Part shown: in pieces, positions 34,001 through 49,000 of the stretch
Layout: each line of letters begins with the position of its first letter
How positions within the stretch are numbered: the first letter of the stretch is position 1
NCBI GenBank assembly: GCA_964019135.1
Contig: OZ025255.1
Coordinates: forward strand, 7,998,001-8,062,000
Direction of reading: 5' to 3'
Length of the DNA: 64,000 nucleotides
Source of the DNA: Arenicola marina
Taxonomy: Eukaryota; Annelida; Polychaeta; Arenicolidae
The notes under the pieces: model-generated
Database searches by the model: none
Told to the model about the DNA's origin: nothing
Seen by the model: the letters and a program-made list of their open reading frames with translations, nothing else
Position numbers and translations under genes: made by a program

Positions 34001-37000
34001 GGAACGAAGGTAAGGCTGTGGTGGTAGACCGGCCATAGACCACATCGCCCAGATCATAGGGCAGTGTCCGCAGTGGAACGAAGGTAAGGCTGTGGTGGTA
34101 GACCGGCAATAGACCACATCGCCCAGATCATAGGGCAGTGTCCGCAGCGGAACGAAGGTAAGGCTGTGGTGGTAGACCGGCAATAGACCACATCGCCCAG
34201 ATCATAGGGCAGTGTCCGCAGCGGAACGAAGGTAAGGCTGTGGTGGTAGACCGGCCATAGACCACATCGCCCAGATCATAGGGCAGTGTCCGCAGCGGAA
34301 CGAAGGTAAGGCTGTGGTGGTAGACCGGCAATAGACCACATCGCCCAGATCATAGGGCAGTGTCCGCAGCGGAACGAAGGTAAGGCTGTGGTGGTAGACC
34401 GGCCATAGACCACATCGCCCAGATCATAGGGCAGTGTCCGCAGTGGAACGAAGGTAAGGCTGTGGTGGTAGACCGGCAATAGACCACATCGCCCAGATCA
34501 TAGGGCAGTGTCCGCAGCGGAACGAAGGTAAGGCTGTGGTGGTAGACCGGCAATAGACCACATCGCCCAGATCATAGGGCAGTGTCCGCAGTGGAACGAA
34601 GGTAAGGCTGTGGTGGTAGACTGACCATAGACCACATCGTCCAGATCATAGGGCAGTGTCCGCAGCGGAACGAAGGTAAGGCTGTGGTGGTAGACCGGCA
34701 ATAGACCACATCGCCCAGATCATAGGGCAGTGTCCGCAGCGGAACGAAGGTAAGGCTGTGGTGGTAGACCGGCAATAGACCACATCGCCCAGATCATAGG
34801 GCAGTGTCCGCAGTGGAACGAAGGTAAGGCTGTGGTGGTAGACTGACCATAGACCACATCGCCCAGATCATAGGGCAGTGTCCGCAGCGGAACGAAGGTA
34901 AGGCTGTGGTGGTAGACCGACCATAGACCACATCGTCCAGATCATAGGGTAGTGTCCGCAGCGGAACGAAGGTAAGGCTGTGGTGGTAGACCGACCATAG
35001 ACCACATCGCCCAGATCATAGGGCAGTGTCCGCAGTGGAACGAAGGTAAGGCTGTGGTGGTAGACCGGCCATAGACCACATCGCCCAGATCATAGGGCAG
35101 TGTCCGCAGCGGAACGAAGGTAAGGCTGTGGTGGTAGACTGACCATAGACCACATCGCCCAGATCATAGGGCAGTGTCCGCAGCGGAACGAAGGTAAGGC
35201 TGTGGTGGTAGACCGACCATAGACCACATCGTCCAGATCATAGGGCAGTGTCCGCAGTGGAACGAAGGTAAGGCTGTGGTGGTAGACCGACCATAGACCA
35301 CATCGCCCAGATCATAGGGCAGTGTCCGCAGCGGAACGAAGGTAAGGCTGTGGTGGTAGACCGACCATAGACCACATCGTCCAGATCATAGGGCAGTGTC
35401 CGCAGCGGAACGAAGGTAAGGCTGTGGTGGTAGACCGGCCATAGACCACATCGCCCAGATCATAGGGCAGTGTCCGCAGCGGAACGAAGGTAAGGCTGTG
35501 GTGGTAGACCGACCATAGACCACATCGTCCAGATCATAGGGCAGTGTCCGCAGTGGAACGAAGGTAAGGCTGTGGTGGTAGACCGGCAATAGACCACATC
35601 GCCCAGATCATAGGGCAGTGTCCGCAGCGGAACGAAGGTAAGGCTGTGGTGGTAGACCGGCCATAGACCACATCGCCCAGATCATAGGGCTGTGTCCGCA
35701 GCGGAACGAAGGTAAGGCTGTGGTGGTAGACCGGCAATAGACCACATCGTCCAGATCATAGGGCAGTGTCCGCAGTGGAACGAAGGTAAGGCTGTGGTGG
35801 TAGACCGGCCATAGACCACATCGCCCAGATCATAGGGCAGTGTCCGCAGTGGAACGAAGGTAAGGCTGTGGTGGTAGACCGGCCATAGACCACATCGCCC
35901 AGATCATAGGGCAGTGTCCGCAGCGGAACGAAGGTAAGGCTGTGGTGGTAGACCGGCCATAGACCACATCGCCCAGATCATAGGGCAGTGTCCGCAGTGG
36001 AACGAAGGTAAGGCTGTGGTGGTAGACCGGCAATAGACCACATCGCCCAGATCATAGGGCAGTGTCCGCAGCGGAACGAAGGTAAGGCTGTGGTGGTAGA
36101 CCGGCCATAGACCACATCGTCCAGATCATAGGGCAGTGTCCGCAGCGGAACGAAGGTAAGGCTGTGGTGGTAGACCGACCATAGACCACATCGTCCAGAT
36201 CATAGGGCAGTGTCCGCAGTGGAACGAAGGTAAGGCTGTGGTGGTAGACCGACCATAGACCACATCGCCCAGATCATAGGGCAGTGTCCGCAGCGGAACG
36301 AAGGTAAGGCTGTGGTGGTAGACCGACCATAGACCACATCGTCCAGATCATAGGGCAGTGTCCGCAGCGGAACGAAGGTAAGGCTGTGGTGGTAGACCGG
36401 CCATAGACCACATCGCCCAGATCATAGGGCAGTGTCCGCAGCGGAACGAAGGTAAGGCTGTGGTGGTAGACCGACCATAGACCACATCGTCCAGATCATA
36501 GGGCAGTGTCCGCAGTGGAACGAAGGTAAGGCTGTGGTGGTAGACCGGCAATAGACCACATCGCCCAGATCATAGGGCAGTGTCCGCAGCGGAACGAAGG
36601 TAAGGCTGTGGTGGTAGACCGGCCATAGACCACATCGCCCAGATCATAGGGCTGTGTCCGCAGCGGAACGAAGGTAAGGCTGTGGTGGTAGACCGGCAAT
36701 AGACCACATCGTCCAGATCATAGGGCAGTGTCCGCAGTGGAACGAAGGTAAGGCTGTGGTGGTAGACCGGCCATAGACCACATCGCCCAGATCATAGGGC
36801 AGTGTCCGCAGTGGAACGAAGGTAAGGCTGTGGTGGTAGACCGGCCATAGACCACATCGCCCAGATCATAGGGCAGTGTCCGCAGCGGAACGAAGGTAAG
36901 GCTGTGGTGGTAGACCGGCCATAGACCACATCGCCCAGATCATAGGGCAGTGTCCGCAGTGGAACGAAGGTAAGGCTGTGGTGGTAGACCGGCAATAGAC

Positions 37001-40000
37001 CACATCGCCCAGATCATAGGGCAGTGTCCGCAGCGGAACGAAGGTAAGGCTGTGGTGGTAGACCGGCAATAGACCACATCGCCCAGATCATAGGGCAGTG
37101 TCCGCAGCGGAACGAAGGTAAGGCTGTGGTGGTAGACCGGCCATAGACCACATCGCCCAGATCATAGGGCAGTGTCCGCAGCGGAACGAAGGTAAGGCTG
37201 TGGTGGTAGACCGGCAATAGACCACATCGCCCAGATCATAGGGCAGTGTCCGCAGCGGAACGAAGGTAAGGCTGTGGTGGTAGACCGGCCATAGACCACA
37301 TCGCCCAGATCATAGGGCAGTGTCCGCAGTGGAACGAAGGTAAGGCTGTGGTGGTAGACCGGCAATAGACCACATCGCCCAGATCATAGGGCAGTGTCCG
37401 CAGCGGAACGAAGGTAAGGCTGTGGTGGTAGACCGGCAATAGACCACATCGCCCAGATCATAGGGCAGTGTCCGCAGTGGAACGAAGGTAAGGCTGTGGT
37501 GGTAGACTGACCATAGACCACATCGTCCAGATCATAGGGCAGTGTCCGCAGCGGAACGAAGGTAAGGCTGTGGTGGTAGACCGGCAATAGACCACATCGC
37601 CCAGATCATAGGGCAGTGTCCGCAGCGGAACGAAGGTAAGGCTGTGGTGGTAGACCGGCCATAGACCACATCGCCCAGATCATAGGGCAGTGTCCGCAGT
37701 GGAACGAAGGTAAGGCTGTGGTGGTAGACCGGCAATAGACCACATCGCCCAGATCATAGGGCAGTGTCCGCAGCGGAACGAAGGTAAGGCTGTGGTGGTA
37801 GACCGGCAATAGACCACATCGCCCAGATCATAGGGCAGTGTCCGCAGTGGAACGAAGGTAAGGCTGTGGTGGTAGACTGACCATAGACCACATCGCCCAG
37901 ATCATAGGGCAGTGTCCGCAGCGGAACGAAGGTAAGGCTGTGGTGGTAGACCGACCATAGACCACATCGTCCAGATCATAGGGTAGTGTCCGCAGCGGAA
38001 CGAAGGTAAGGCTGTGGTGGTAGACCGACCATAGACCACATCGCCCAGATCATAGGGCAGTGTCCGCAGTGGAACGAAGGTAAGGCTGTGGTGGTAGACC
38101 GGCCATAGACCACATCGCCCAGATCATAGGGCAGTGTCCGCAGCGGAACGAAGGTAAGGCTGTGGTGGTAGACTGACCATAGACCACATCGCCCAGATCA
38201 TAGGGCAGTGTCCGCAGCGGAACGAAGGTAAGGCTGTGGTGGTAGACCGACCATAGACCACATCGTCCAGATCATAGGGCAGTGTCCGCAGTGGAACGAA
38301 GGTAAGGCTGTGGTGGTAGACCGACCATAGACCACATCGCCCAGATCATAGGGCAGTGTCCGCAGCGGAACGAAGGTAAGGCTGTGGTGGTAGACCGACC
38401 ATAGACCACATCGTCCAGATCATAGGGCAGTGTCCGCAGCGGAACGAAGGTAAGGCTGTGGTGGTAGACCGGCCATAGACCACATCGCCCAGATCATAGG
38501 GCAGTGTCCGCAGCGGAACGAAGGTAAGGCTGTGGTGGTAGACCGACCATAGACCACATCGTCCAGATCATAGGGCAGTGTCCGCAGTGGAACGAAGGTA
38601 AGGCTGTGGTGGTAGACCGGCAATAGACCACATCGCCCAGATCATAGGGCAGTGTCCGCAGCGGAACGAAGGTAAGGCTGTGGTGGTAGACCGGCCATAG
38701 ACCACATCGCCCAGATCATAGGGCTGTGTCCGCAGCGGAACGAAGGTAAGGCTGTGGTGGTAGACCGGCAATAGACCACATCGTCCAGATCATAGGGCAG
38801 TGTCCGCAGTGGAACGAAGGTAAGGCTGTGGTGGTAGACCGGCCATAGACCACATCGCCCAGATCATAGGGCAGTGTCCGCAGTGGAACGAAGGTAAGGC
38901 TGTGGTGGTAGACCGGCCATAGACCACATCGCCCAGATCATAGGGCAGTGTCCGCAGCGGAACGAAGGTAAGGCTGTGGTGGTAGACCGGCCATAGACCA
39001 CATCGCCCAGATCATAGGGCAGTGTCCGCAGTGGAACGAAGGTAAGGCTGTGGTGGTAGACCGGCAATAGACCACATCGCCCAGATCATAGGGCAGTGTC
39101 CGCAGCGGAACGAAGGTAAGGCTGTGGTGGTAGACCGGCAATAGACCACATCGCCCAGATCATAGGGCAGTGTCCGCAGCGGAACGAAGGTAAGGCTGTG
39201 GTGGTAGACCGGCCATAGACCACATCGCCCAGATCATAGGGCAGTGTCCGCAGCGGAACGAAGGTAAGGCTGTGGTGGTAGACCGGCAATAGACCACATC
39301 GCCCAGATCATAGGGCAGTGTCCGCAGCGGAACGAAGGTAAGGCTGTGGTGGTAGACCGGCCATAGACCACATCGCCCAGATCATAGGGCAGTGTCCGCA
39401 GTGGAACGAAGGTAAGGCTGTGGTGGTAGACCGGCAATAGACCACATCGCCCAGATCATAGGGCAGTGTCCGCAGCGGAACGAAGGTAAGGCTGTGGTGG
39501 TAGACCGGCAATAGACCACATCGCCCAGATCATAGGGCAGTGTCCGCAGTGGAACGAAGGTAAGGCTGTGGTGGTAGACTGACCATAGACCACATCGTCC
39601 AGATCATAGGGCAGTGTCCGCAGCGGAACGAAGGTAAGGCTGTGGTGGTAGACCGGCAATAGACCACATCGCCCAGATCATAGGGCAGTGTCCGCAGCGG
39701 AACGAAGGTAAGGCTGTGGTGGTAGACCGGCCATAGACCACATCGCCCAGATCATAGGGCAGTGTCCGCAGTGGAACGAAGGTAAGGCTGTGGTGGTAGA
39801 CCGGCAATAGACCACATCGCCCAGATCATAGGGCAGTGTCCGCAGCGGAACGAAGGTAAGGCTGTGGTGGTAGACCGGCAATAGACCACATCGCCCAGAT
39901 CATAGGGCAGTGTCCGCAGTGGAACGAAGGTAAGGCTGTGGTGGTAGACTGACCATAGACCACATCGCCCAGATCATAGGGCAGTGTCCGCAGCGGAACG

Positions 40001-43000
40001 AAGGTAAGGCTGTGGTGGTAGACCGACCATAGACCACATCGTCCAGATCATAGGGTAGTGTCCGCAGCGGAACGAAGGTAAGGCTGTGGTGGTAGACCGA
40101 CCATAGACCACATCGCCCAGATCATAGGGCAGTGTCCGCAGTGGAACGAAGGTAAGGCTGTGGTGGTAGACCGGCCATAGACCACATCGCCCAGATCATA
40201 GGGCAGTGTCCGCAGCGGAACGAAGGTAAGGCTGTGGTGGTAGACTGACCATAGACCACATCGCCCAGATCATAGGGCAGTGTCCGCAGCGGAACGAAGG
40301 TAAGGCTGTGGTGGTAGACCGACCATAGACCACATCGTCCAGATCATAGGGCAGTGTCCGCCGTGGAACGAAGGTAAGGCTGTGGTGGTAGACTGACCAT
40401 AGACCACATCGTCCAGATCATAGGGTAGTGTCCGCAGCGGAACGAAGGTAAGGCTGTGGTGGTAGACTGACCATAGACCACATCGCCCAGATCATAGGGC
40501 AGTGTCCGCAGCGGAACGAAGGTAAGGCTGTGGTGGTAGACTGACCATAGACCACATCGCCCAGATCATAGGGCAGTGTCCGCAGCGGAACGAAGGTAAG
40601 GCTGTGGTGGTAGACCGACCATAGACCACATCGTCCAGATCATAGGGCAGTGTCCGCAGCGGAACGAAGGTAAGGCTGTGGTGGTAGACCGGCAATAGAC
40701 CACATCGCCCAGATCATAGGGCAGTGTCCGCAGTGGAACGAAGGTAAGGCTGTGGTGGTAGACTGACCATAGACCACATCGCCCAGATCATAGGGCAGTG
40801 TCCGCCGTGGAACGAAGGTAAGGCTGTGGTGGTAGACCGGCCATAGACCACATCGCCCAGATCATAGGGCAGTGTCCGCAGCGGAACGAAGGTAAGGCTG
40901 TGGTGGTAGACTGACCATAGACCACATCGCCCAGATCATAGGGCAGTGTCCGCAGCGGAACGAAGGTAAGGCTGTGGTGGTAGACCGACCATAGACCACA
41001 TCGTCCAGATCATAGGGCAGTGTCCGCAGTGGAACGAAGGTAAGGCTGTGGTGGTAGACTGACCATAGACCACATCGTCCAGATCATAGGGCAGTGTCCG
41101 CAGTGGAACGAAGGTAAGGCTGTGGTGGTAGACTGACCATAGACCACATCGTCCAGATCATAGGGCAGTGTCCGCAGTGGAACGAAGGTAAGGCTGTGGT
41201 GGTAGACCGGCCATAGACCACATCGTCCAGATCATAGGGCAGTGTCCGCAGTGGAACGAAGGTAAGGCTGTGGTGGTAGACCGGCCATAGACCACATCGC
41301 CCAGATCATAGGGCAGTGTCCGCAGTGGAACGAAGGTAAGGCTGTGGTGGTAGACTGACCATAGACCACATCGTCCAGATCATAGGGCAGTGTCCGCAGC
41401 GGAACGAAGTTAAGGCTGTGGTGGTAGACTGACCATAGACCACATCGTCCAGATCATAGGGCAGTGTCCGCAGCGGAACGAAGGTAAGGCTGTGGTGGTA
41501 GACCGGCCATAGACCACATCGCCCAGATCATAGGGCAGTGTCCGCAGTGGAACGAAGGTAAGGCTGTGGTGGTAGACTGACCATAGACCACATCGTCCAG
41601 ATCATAGGGCAGTGTCCGCAGTGGAACGAAGGTAAGGCTGTGGTGGTAGACCGGCCATAGACCACATCGCCCAGATCATAGGGCAGTGTCCGCAGTGGGT
41701 AAGGCTGTGGTGGTAGACTGACCATAGACCACATCGCGCAGATCATAGGGCAGTGTCCGCAGTGGAACGAAGGTAAGGCTGTGGTGGTAGACCGGCCATA
41801 GACCACATCGCCCAGATCATAGGGCAGTGTCCGCAGTGGAACGAAGGTAAGGCTGTGGTGGTAGACCGACCATAGACCACATCGCCCAGATCATAGGGCA
41901 GTGTTCGCAGCGGAACGAAGGTAAGGCTGTGGTGGTAGACTGACCATAGACCACATCGCCCAGATCATAGGGCAGTGTCCGCAGTGGAACGAAGGTAAGG
42001 CTGTGGTGGTAGACTGACCATAGACCACATCGTCCAGATCATAGGGCAGTGTCCGCAGCGGAACGAAGGTAAGGCTGTGGTGGTAGACCGACCATAGACC
42101 ACATCGCCCAGATCATAGGGCAGTGTCCGCAGCGGAACGAAGGTAAGGCTGTGGTGGTAGACTGACCATAGACCACATCGCCCAGATCATAGGGCAGTGT
42201 CCGCAGCGGAACGAAGGTAAGGCTGTGGTGGTAGACCGACCATAGACCACATCGCCCAGATCATAGGGCAGTGTCCGCAGTGGAACGAAGGTAAGGCTGT
42301 GGTGGTAGACTGACCATAGACCACATCGTCCAGATCATAGGGCAGTGTCCGCAGCGGAACGAAGGTAAGGCTGTGGTGGTAGACCGACCATAGACCACAT
42401 CGCCCAGATCATAGGGCAGTGTCCGCAGCGGAACGAAGGTAAGGCTGTGGTGGTAGACCGGCCATAGACCACATCGCCCGGATCATAGGGCAGTGTCCGC
42501 AGTGGAACGAAGGTAAGGCTGTGGTGGTAGACCGGCCATAGACCACATCGTCCAGATCATAGGGCAGTGTCCGCAGTGGAACGAAGGTAAGGCTGTGGTG
42601 GTAGACTGACCATAGACCACATCGTCCAGATCATAGGGCAGTGTCCGCAGCGGAACGAAGGTAAGGCTGTGGTGGTAGACCGGCAATAGACCACATCGCC
42701 CAGATCATAGGGCAGTGTCCGCAGCGGAACGAAGGTAAGGCTGTGGTGGTAGACCGGCAATAGACCACATCGCCCAGATCATAGGGCAGTGTCCGCAGCG
42801 GAACGAAGGTAAGGCTGTGGTGGTAGACCGGCCATAGACCACATCGCCCAGATCATAGGGCAGTGTCCGCAGCGGAACGAAGGTAAGGCTGTGGTGGTAG
42901 ACCGGCCATAGACCACATCGCCCAGATCATAGGGCAGTGTCCGCAGTGGAACGAAGGTAAGGCTGTGGTGGTAGACCGGCAATAGACCACATCGCCCAGA

Positions 43001-46000
43001 TCATAGGGCAGTGTCCGCAGCGGAACGAAGGTAAGGCTGTGGTGGTAGACCGGCCATAGACCACATCGCCCAGATCATAGGGCAGTGTCCGCAGTGGAAC
43101 GAAGGTAAGGCTGTGGTGGTAGACCGGCCATAGACCACATCGCCCAGATCATAGGGCAGTGTCCGCAGTGGAACGAAGGTAAGGCTGTGGTGGTAGACCG
43201 GCCATAGACCACATCGCCCAGATCATAGGGCAGTGTCCGCAGTGGAACGAAGGTAAGGCTTTGGTGGTAGACTGACCATAGACCACATCGTCCAGATCAT
43301 AGGGCAGTGTCCGCAGCGGAACGAAGGTAAGGCTGTGGTGGTAGACCGACCATAGACCACATCGTCCAGATCATAGGGCAGTGTCCGCAGCGGAACGAAG
43401 GTAAGGCTGTGGTGGTAGACCGACCATAGACCACATCGTCCAGATCATAGGGCAGTGTCCGCAGCGGAACGAAGGTAAGGCTGTGGTGGTAGACCGGCCA
43501 TAGACCACATCGCCCAGATCATAGGGCAGTGTCCGCAGTGGAACGAAGGTAAGGCTGTGGTGGTAGACCGGCAATAGACCACATCGTCCAGATCATAGGG
43601 CAGTGTCCGCAGTGGAACGAAGGTAAGGCTGTGGTGGTAGACTGACCATAGACCACATAGCCCAGATCATAGGGCAGTGTCCGCAGCGGAACGAAGGTAA
43701 GGCTGTGGTGGTAGACCGGCAATAGACCACATCGCCCAGATCATAGGGCAGTGTCCGCAGCGGAACGAAGGTAAGGCTGTGGTGGTAGACCGGCCATAGA
43801 CCACATCGTCCAGATCATAGGGCAGTGTCCGCAGTGGAACGAAGGTAAGGCTGTGGTGGTAGACCGGCAATAGACCACATCGCCCAGATCATAGGGCAGT
43901 GTCCGCAGCGGAACGAAGGTAAGGCTGTGGTGGTAGACCGGCAATAGACCACATCGCCCATATCATAGGGCAGTGTCCGCAGCGGAACGAAGGTAAGGCT
44001 GTGGTGGTAGACCAGCAATAGACCACATCGTCCAGATCATAGGGCAGTGTCCGCAGTGGAACGAAGGTAAGGCTGTGGTGGTAGACTGACCATAGACCAC
44101 ATCGCCCAGATCATAGGGCAGTGTCCGCAGCGGAACGAAGGTAAGGCTGTGGTGGTAGACCGGCAATAGACCACATCGCCCAGATCATAGGGCAGTGTCC
44201 GCAGTGGAACGAAGGTAAGGCTGTGGTGGTAGACCGGCCATAGACCACATCGTCCAGATCATAGGGCAGTGTCCGCAGTGGAACGAAGGTAAGGTTGTGG
44301 TGGTAGACCGGCAATAGACCACATCGCCCAGATCATAGGGCAGTGTCCGCAGCGGAACGAAGGTAAGGCTGTGGTGGTAGACCGACCATAGACCACATCG
44401 CCCAGATCATAGGGCAGTGTCCGCAGCGGAACGAAGGTAAGGCTGTGGTGGTAGACCGGCAATAGACCACATCGCCCAGATCATAGGGCAGTGTCCGCAG
44501 CGGAACGAAGGTAAGGCTGTGGTGGTAGACCGGCAATAGACCACATCGCCCAGATCATAGGGCAGTGTCCGCAGCGGAACGAAGGTAAGGCTGTGGTGGT
44601 AGACTGACCATAGACCACATCGCGCAGATCATAGGGCAGTGTCCGCAGTGGAACGAAGGTAAGGCTGTGGTGGTAGACCGGCCATAGACCACATCGCCCA
44701 GATCATAGGGCAGTGTCCGCAGTGGAACGAAGGTAAGGCTGTGGTGGTAGACCGACCATAGACCACATCGCCCAGATCATAGGGCAGTGTCCGCAGCGGA
44801 ACGAAGGTAAGGCTGTGGTGGTAGACCGGCCATAGACCACATCGCCCAGATCATAGGGCAGTGTCCGCAGTGGAACGAAGGTAAGGCTGTGGTGGTAGAC
44901 CGGCAATAGACCACATCGTCCAGATCATAGGGCAGTGTCCGCAGTGGAACGAAGGTAAGGCTGTGGTGGTAGACCGGCAATAGACCACATCGTCCAGATC
45001 ATAGGGCAGTGTCCGCAGCGGAACGAAGGTAAGGCTGTGGTGGTAGACCGGCCATAGACCACATCGCCCAGATCATAGGGCAGTGTCCGCAGTGGAACGA
45101 AGGTAAGGCTGTGGTGGTAGACCGGCCATAGACCACATCGCCCAGATCATAGGGCAGTGTCCGCAGTGGAACGAAGGTAAGGCTGTGGTGGTAGACCGGC
45201 CATAGACCACATCGTCCAGATCATAGGGCAGTGTCCGCAGTGGAACGAAGGTAAGGCTGTGGTGGTAGACTGACCATAGACCACATCGTCCAGATCATAG
45301 GGCAGTGTCCGCAGCGGAACGAAGGTAAGGCTGTGGTGGTAGACCGGCCATAGACCACATCGCCCAGATCATAGGGCAGTGTCCGCAGCGGAACGAAGGT
45401 AAGGCTGTGGTGGTAGACCGGCAATAGACCACATCGCCCAGATCATAGGGCAGTGTCCGCAGCGGAACGAAGGTAAGGCTGTGGTGGTAGACCGGCCATA
45501 GACCACATCGCCCAGATCATAGGGCAGTGTCCGCAGCGGAACGAAGGTAAGGCTGTGGTGGTAGACCGGCCATAGACCACATCGCCCAGATCATAGGGCA
45601 GTGTCCGCAGTGGAACGAAGGTAAGGCTGTGGTGGTAGACCGGCAATAGACCACATCGCTCAGATCATAGGGCAGTGTCCGCAGCGGAACGAAGGTAAGG
45701 CTGTGGTGGTAGACCGGCCATAGACCACATCGCCCAGATCATAGGGCAGTGTCCGCAGTGGAACGAAGGTAAGGCTGTGGTGGTAGACCGGCCATAGACC
45801 ACATCGCCCAGATCATAGGGCAGTGTCCGCAGTGGAACGAAGGTAAGGCTGTGGTGGTAGACCGGCCATAGACCACATCGCCCAGATCATAGGGCAGTGT
45901 CCGCAGTGGAACGAAGGTAAGGCTTTGGTGGTAGACTGACCATAGACCACATCGTCCAGATCATAGGGCAGTGTCCGCAGCGGAACGAAGGTAAGGCTGT

Positions 46001-49000
46001 GGTGGTAGACCGACCATAGACCACATCGTCCAGATCATAGGGCAGTGTCCGCAGCGGAACGAAGGTAAGGCTGTGGTGGTAGACCGACCATAGACCACAT
46101 CGTCCAGATCATAGGGCAGTGTCCGCAGCGGAACGAAGGTAAGGCTGTGGTGGTAGACCGGCCATAGACCACATCGCCCAGATCATAGGGCAGTGTCCGC
46201 AGTGGAACGAAGGTAAGGCTGTGGTGGTAGACCGGCAATAGACCACATCGTCCAGATCATAGGGCAGTGTCCGCAGTGGAACGAAGGTAAGGCTGTGGTG
46301 GTAGACTGACCATAGACCACATCGCCCAGATCATAGGGCAGTGTCCGCAGCGGAACGAAGGTAAGGCTGTGGTGGTAGACCGGCAATAGACCACATCGCC
46401 CAGATCATAGGGCAGTGTCCGCAGCGGAACGAAGGTAAGGCTGTGGTGGTAGACCGGCCATAGACCACATCGTCCAGATCATAGGGCAGTGTCCGCAGTG
46501 GAACGAAGGTAAGGCTGTGGTGGTAGACCGGCAATAGACCACATCGCCCAGATCATAGGGCAGTGTCCGCAGCGGAACGAAGGTAAGGCTGTGGTGGTAG
46601 ACCGGCAATAGACCACATCGCCCAGATCATAGGGCAGTGTCCGCAGCGGAACGAAGGTAAGGCTGTGGTGGTAGACCGGCAATAGACCACATCGTCCAGA
46701 TCATAGGGCAGTGTCCGCAGTGGAACGAAGGTAAGGCTGTGGTGGTAGACTGACCATAGACCACATCGCCCAGATTTTAGGGCAGTGTCCGCAGCGGAAC
46801 GAAGGTAAGGCTGTGGTGGTAGACCGGCAATAGACCACATCGCCCAGATCATAGGGCAGTGTCCGCAGTGGAACGAAGGTAAGGCTGTGGTGGTAGACCG
46901 GCCATAGACCACATCGTCCAGATCATAGGGCAGTGTCCGCAGTGGAACGAAGGTAAGGCTGTGGTGGTAGACCGGCAATAGACCACATCGCCCAGATCAT
47001 AGGGCAGTGTCCGCAGCGGAACGAAGGTAAGGCTGTGGTGGTAGACCGACCATAGACCACATCGCCCAGATCATAGGGCAGTGTCCGCAGCGGAACGAAG
47101 GTAAGGCTGTGGTGGTAGACCGGCAATAGACCACATCGCCCAGATCATAGGGCAGTGTCCGCAGCGGAACGAAGGTAAGGCTGTGGTGGTAGACCGGCAA
47201 TAGACCACATCGCCCAGATCATAGGGCAGTGTCCGCAGTGGAACGAAGGTAAGGCTGTGGTGGTAGACTGACCATAGACCACATCGTCCAGATCATAGGG
47301 CAGTGTCCGCAGTGGAACGAAGGTAAGGCTGTGGTGGTAGACTGACCATAGACCACATCGTCCAGATCATAGGGCAGTGTCCGCAGCGGAACGAAGGTAA
47401 GGCTGTGGTGGTAGACCGGCAATAGACCACATCGCCCAGATCATAGGGCAGTGTCCGCAGTGGAACGAAGGTAAGGCTGTGGTGGTAGACCGACCATAGA
47501 CCACATCGTCCAGATCATAGGGCAGTGTCCGCAGTGGAACGAAGGTAAGGCTGTGGTGGTAGACCGGCCATAGACCACATCGCCCAGATCATAGGGCAGT
47601 GTCCGCAGTGGAACGAAGGTAAGGCTGTGTTGGTAGACTGACCATAGACCACATCGCCCAGATCATAGGGCAGTTTCCGCAGTGGAACGAAGGTAAGGCT
47701 GTGGTGGTAGACTGACCATAGACCACATCGCCCAGATCATAGGGCAGTGTCCACAGTGGAACGAAGGTAAGGCTGTGGTGGTAGACCGGCAATAGACCAC
47801 ATCGCCCAGATCATAGGGCAGTGTCCGCAGCGGAACGAAGGTAAGGCTGTGGTGGTGGACTGACCATAGACCACATCGCCCAGATCATAGGGCAGTGTCC
47901 GCAGCGGAACGAAGGTAAGGCTGTGGTGGTAGACCGACCATAGACCACATCGCCCAGATCATAGGGCAGTGTCCGCAGCGGAACGAAGGTAAGGCTGTGG
48001 TGGTAGACCGACCATAGACCACATCGCCCGGATCATAGGGCAGTGTCCGCAGCGGAACGAAGGTAAGGCTGTGGTGGTAGACCGACCATAGACCACATCG
48101 TCCAGATCATATGGCAGTGTCCGCAGTGGAACGAAGGTAAGGCTGTGGTGGTAGACCGGCAATAGACCACATCGTCCAGATCATAGGGCAGTGTCCGCAG
48201 CGGAACGAAGGTAAGGCTGTGGTGGTAGACCGACCATAGACCACATCACCCAGATCATAGGGCAGTGTCCGCAGCGGAACGAAGGTAAGGCTGTGGTGGT
48301 AGACCGGCAATAGACCACATCGTCCAGATCATAGCGCAGTGTCCGCAGTGGAACGAAGGTAAGGCTGTGGTGGTAGACCGGCCATAGACCACATCGCCCA
48401 GATCATAGGGCAGTGTCCGCAGTGGAACGAAGGTAAGGCTGTGGTGGTAGACCGTCCATAGACCACATCGTCCAGATCATAGGGCAGTGTCCGCAGCGGA
48501 ACGAAGGTAAGGCTGTGGTGGTAGACCGACCATAGACCACATCGCCCAGATCATAGGGCAGTGTCCGCAGCGGAACGAAGGTGAGGCTGTGGTGGTAGAC
48601 CGGCCATAGACCACATCGTCCAGATCATAGGGCAGTGTCCGCAGTGGAACGAAGGTAAGGCTGTGGTGGTAGACTGACCATAGACCACATCGTCCAGATC
48701 ATAGGGCAGTGTCCGCAGTGGAACGAAGGTAAGGCTGTGGTGGTAGACCGGCAATAGACCACATCGCCCAGATCATAGGGCAGTGTCCGCAGTGGAACGA
48801 AGGTAAGGCTGTGGTGGTAGACCGGCCATAGACCATATCGTCCAGATCATAGGGCAGTGTCCGCAGTGGAACGAAGGTAAGGCTGTGGTGGTAGACTGAC
48901 CATAGACCACATCGTCCAGATCATAGGGCAGTGTCCGCAGTGGAACGAAGGTAAGGCTGTGGTGGTAGACTGACCATAGACCACATCGTCCAGATCATAG

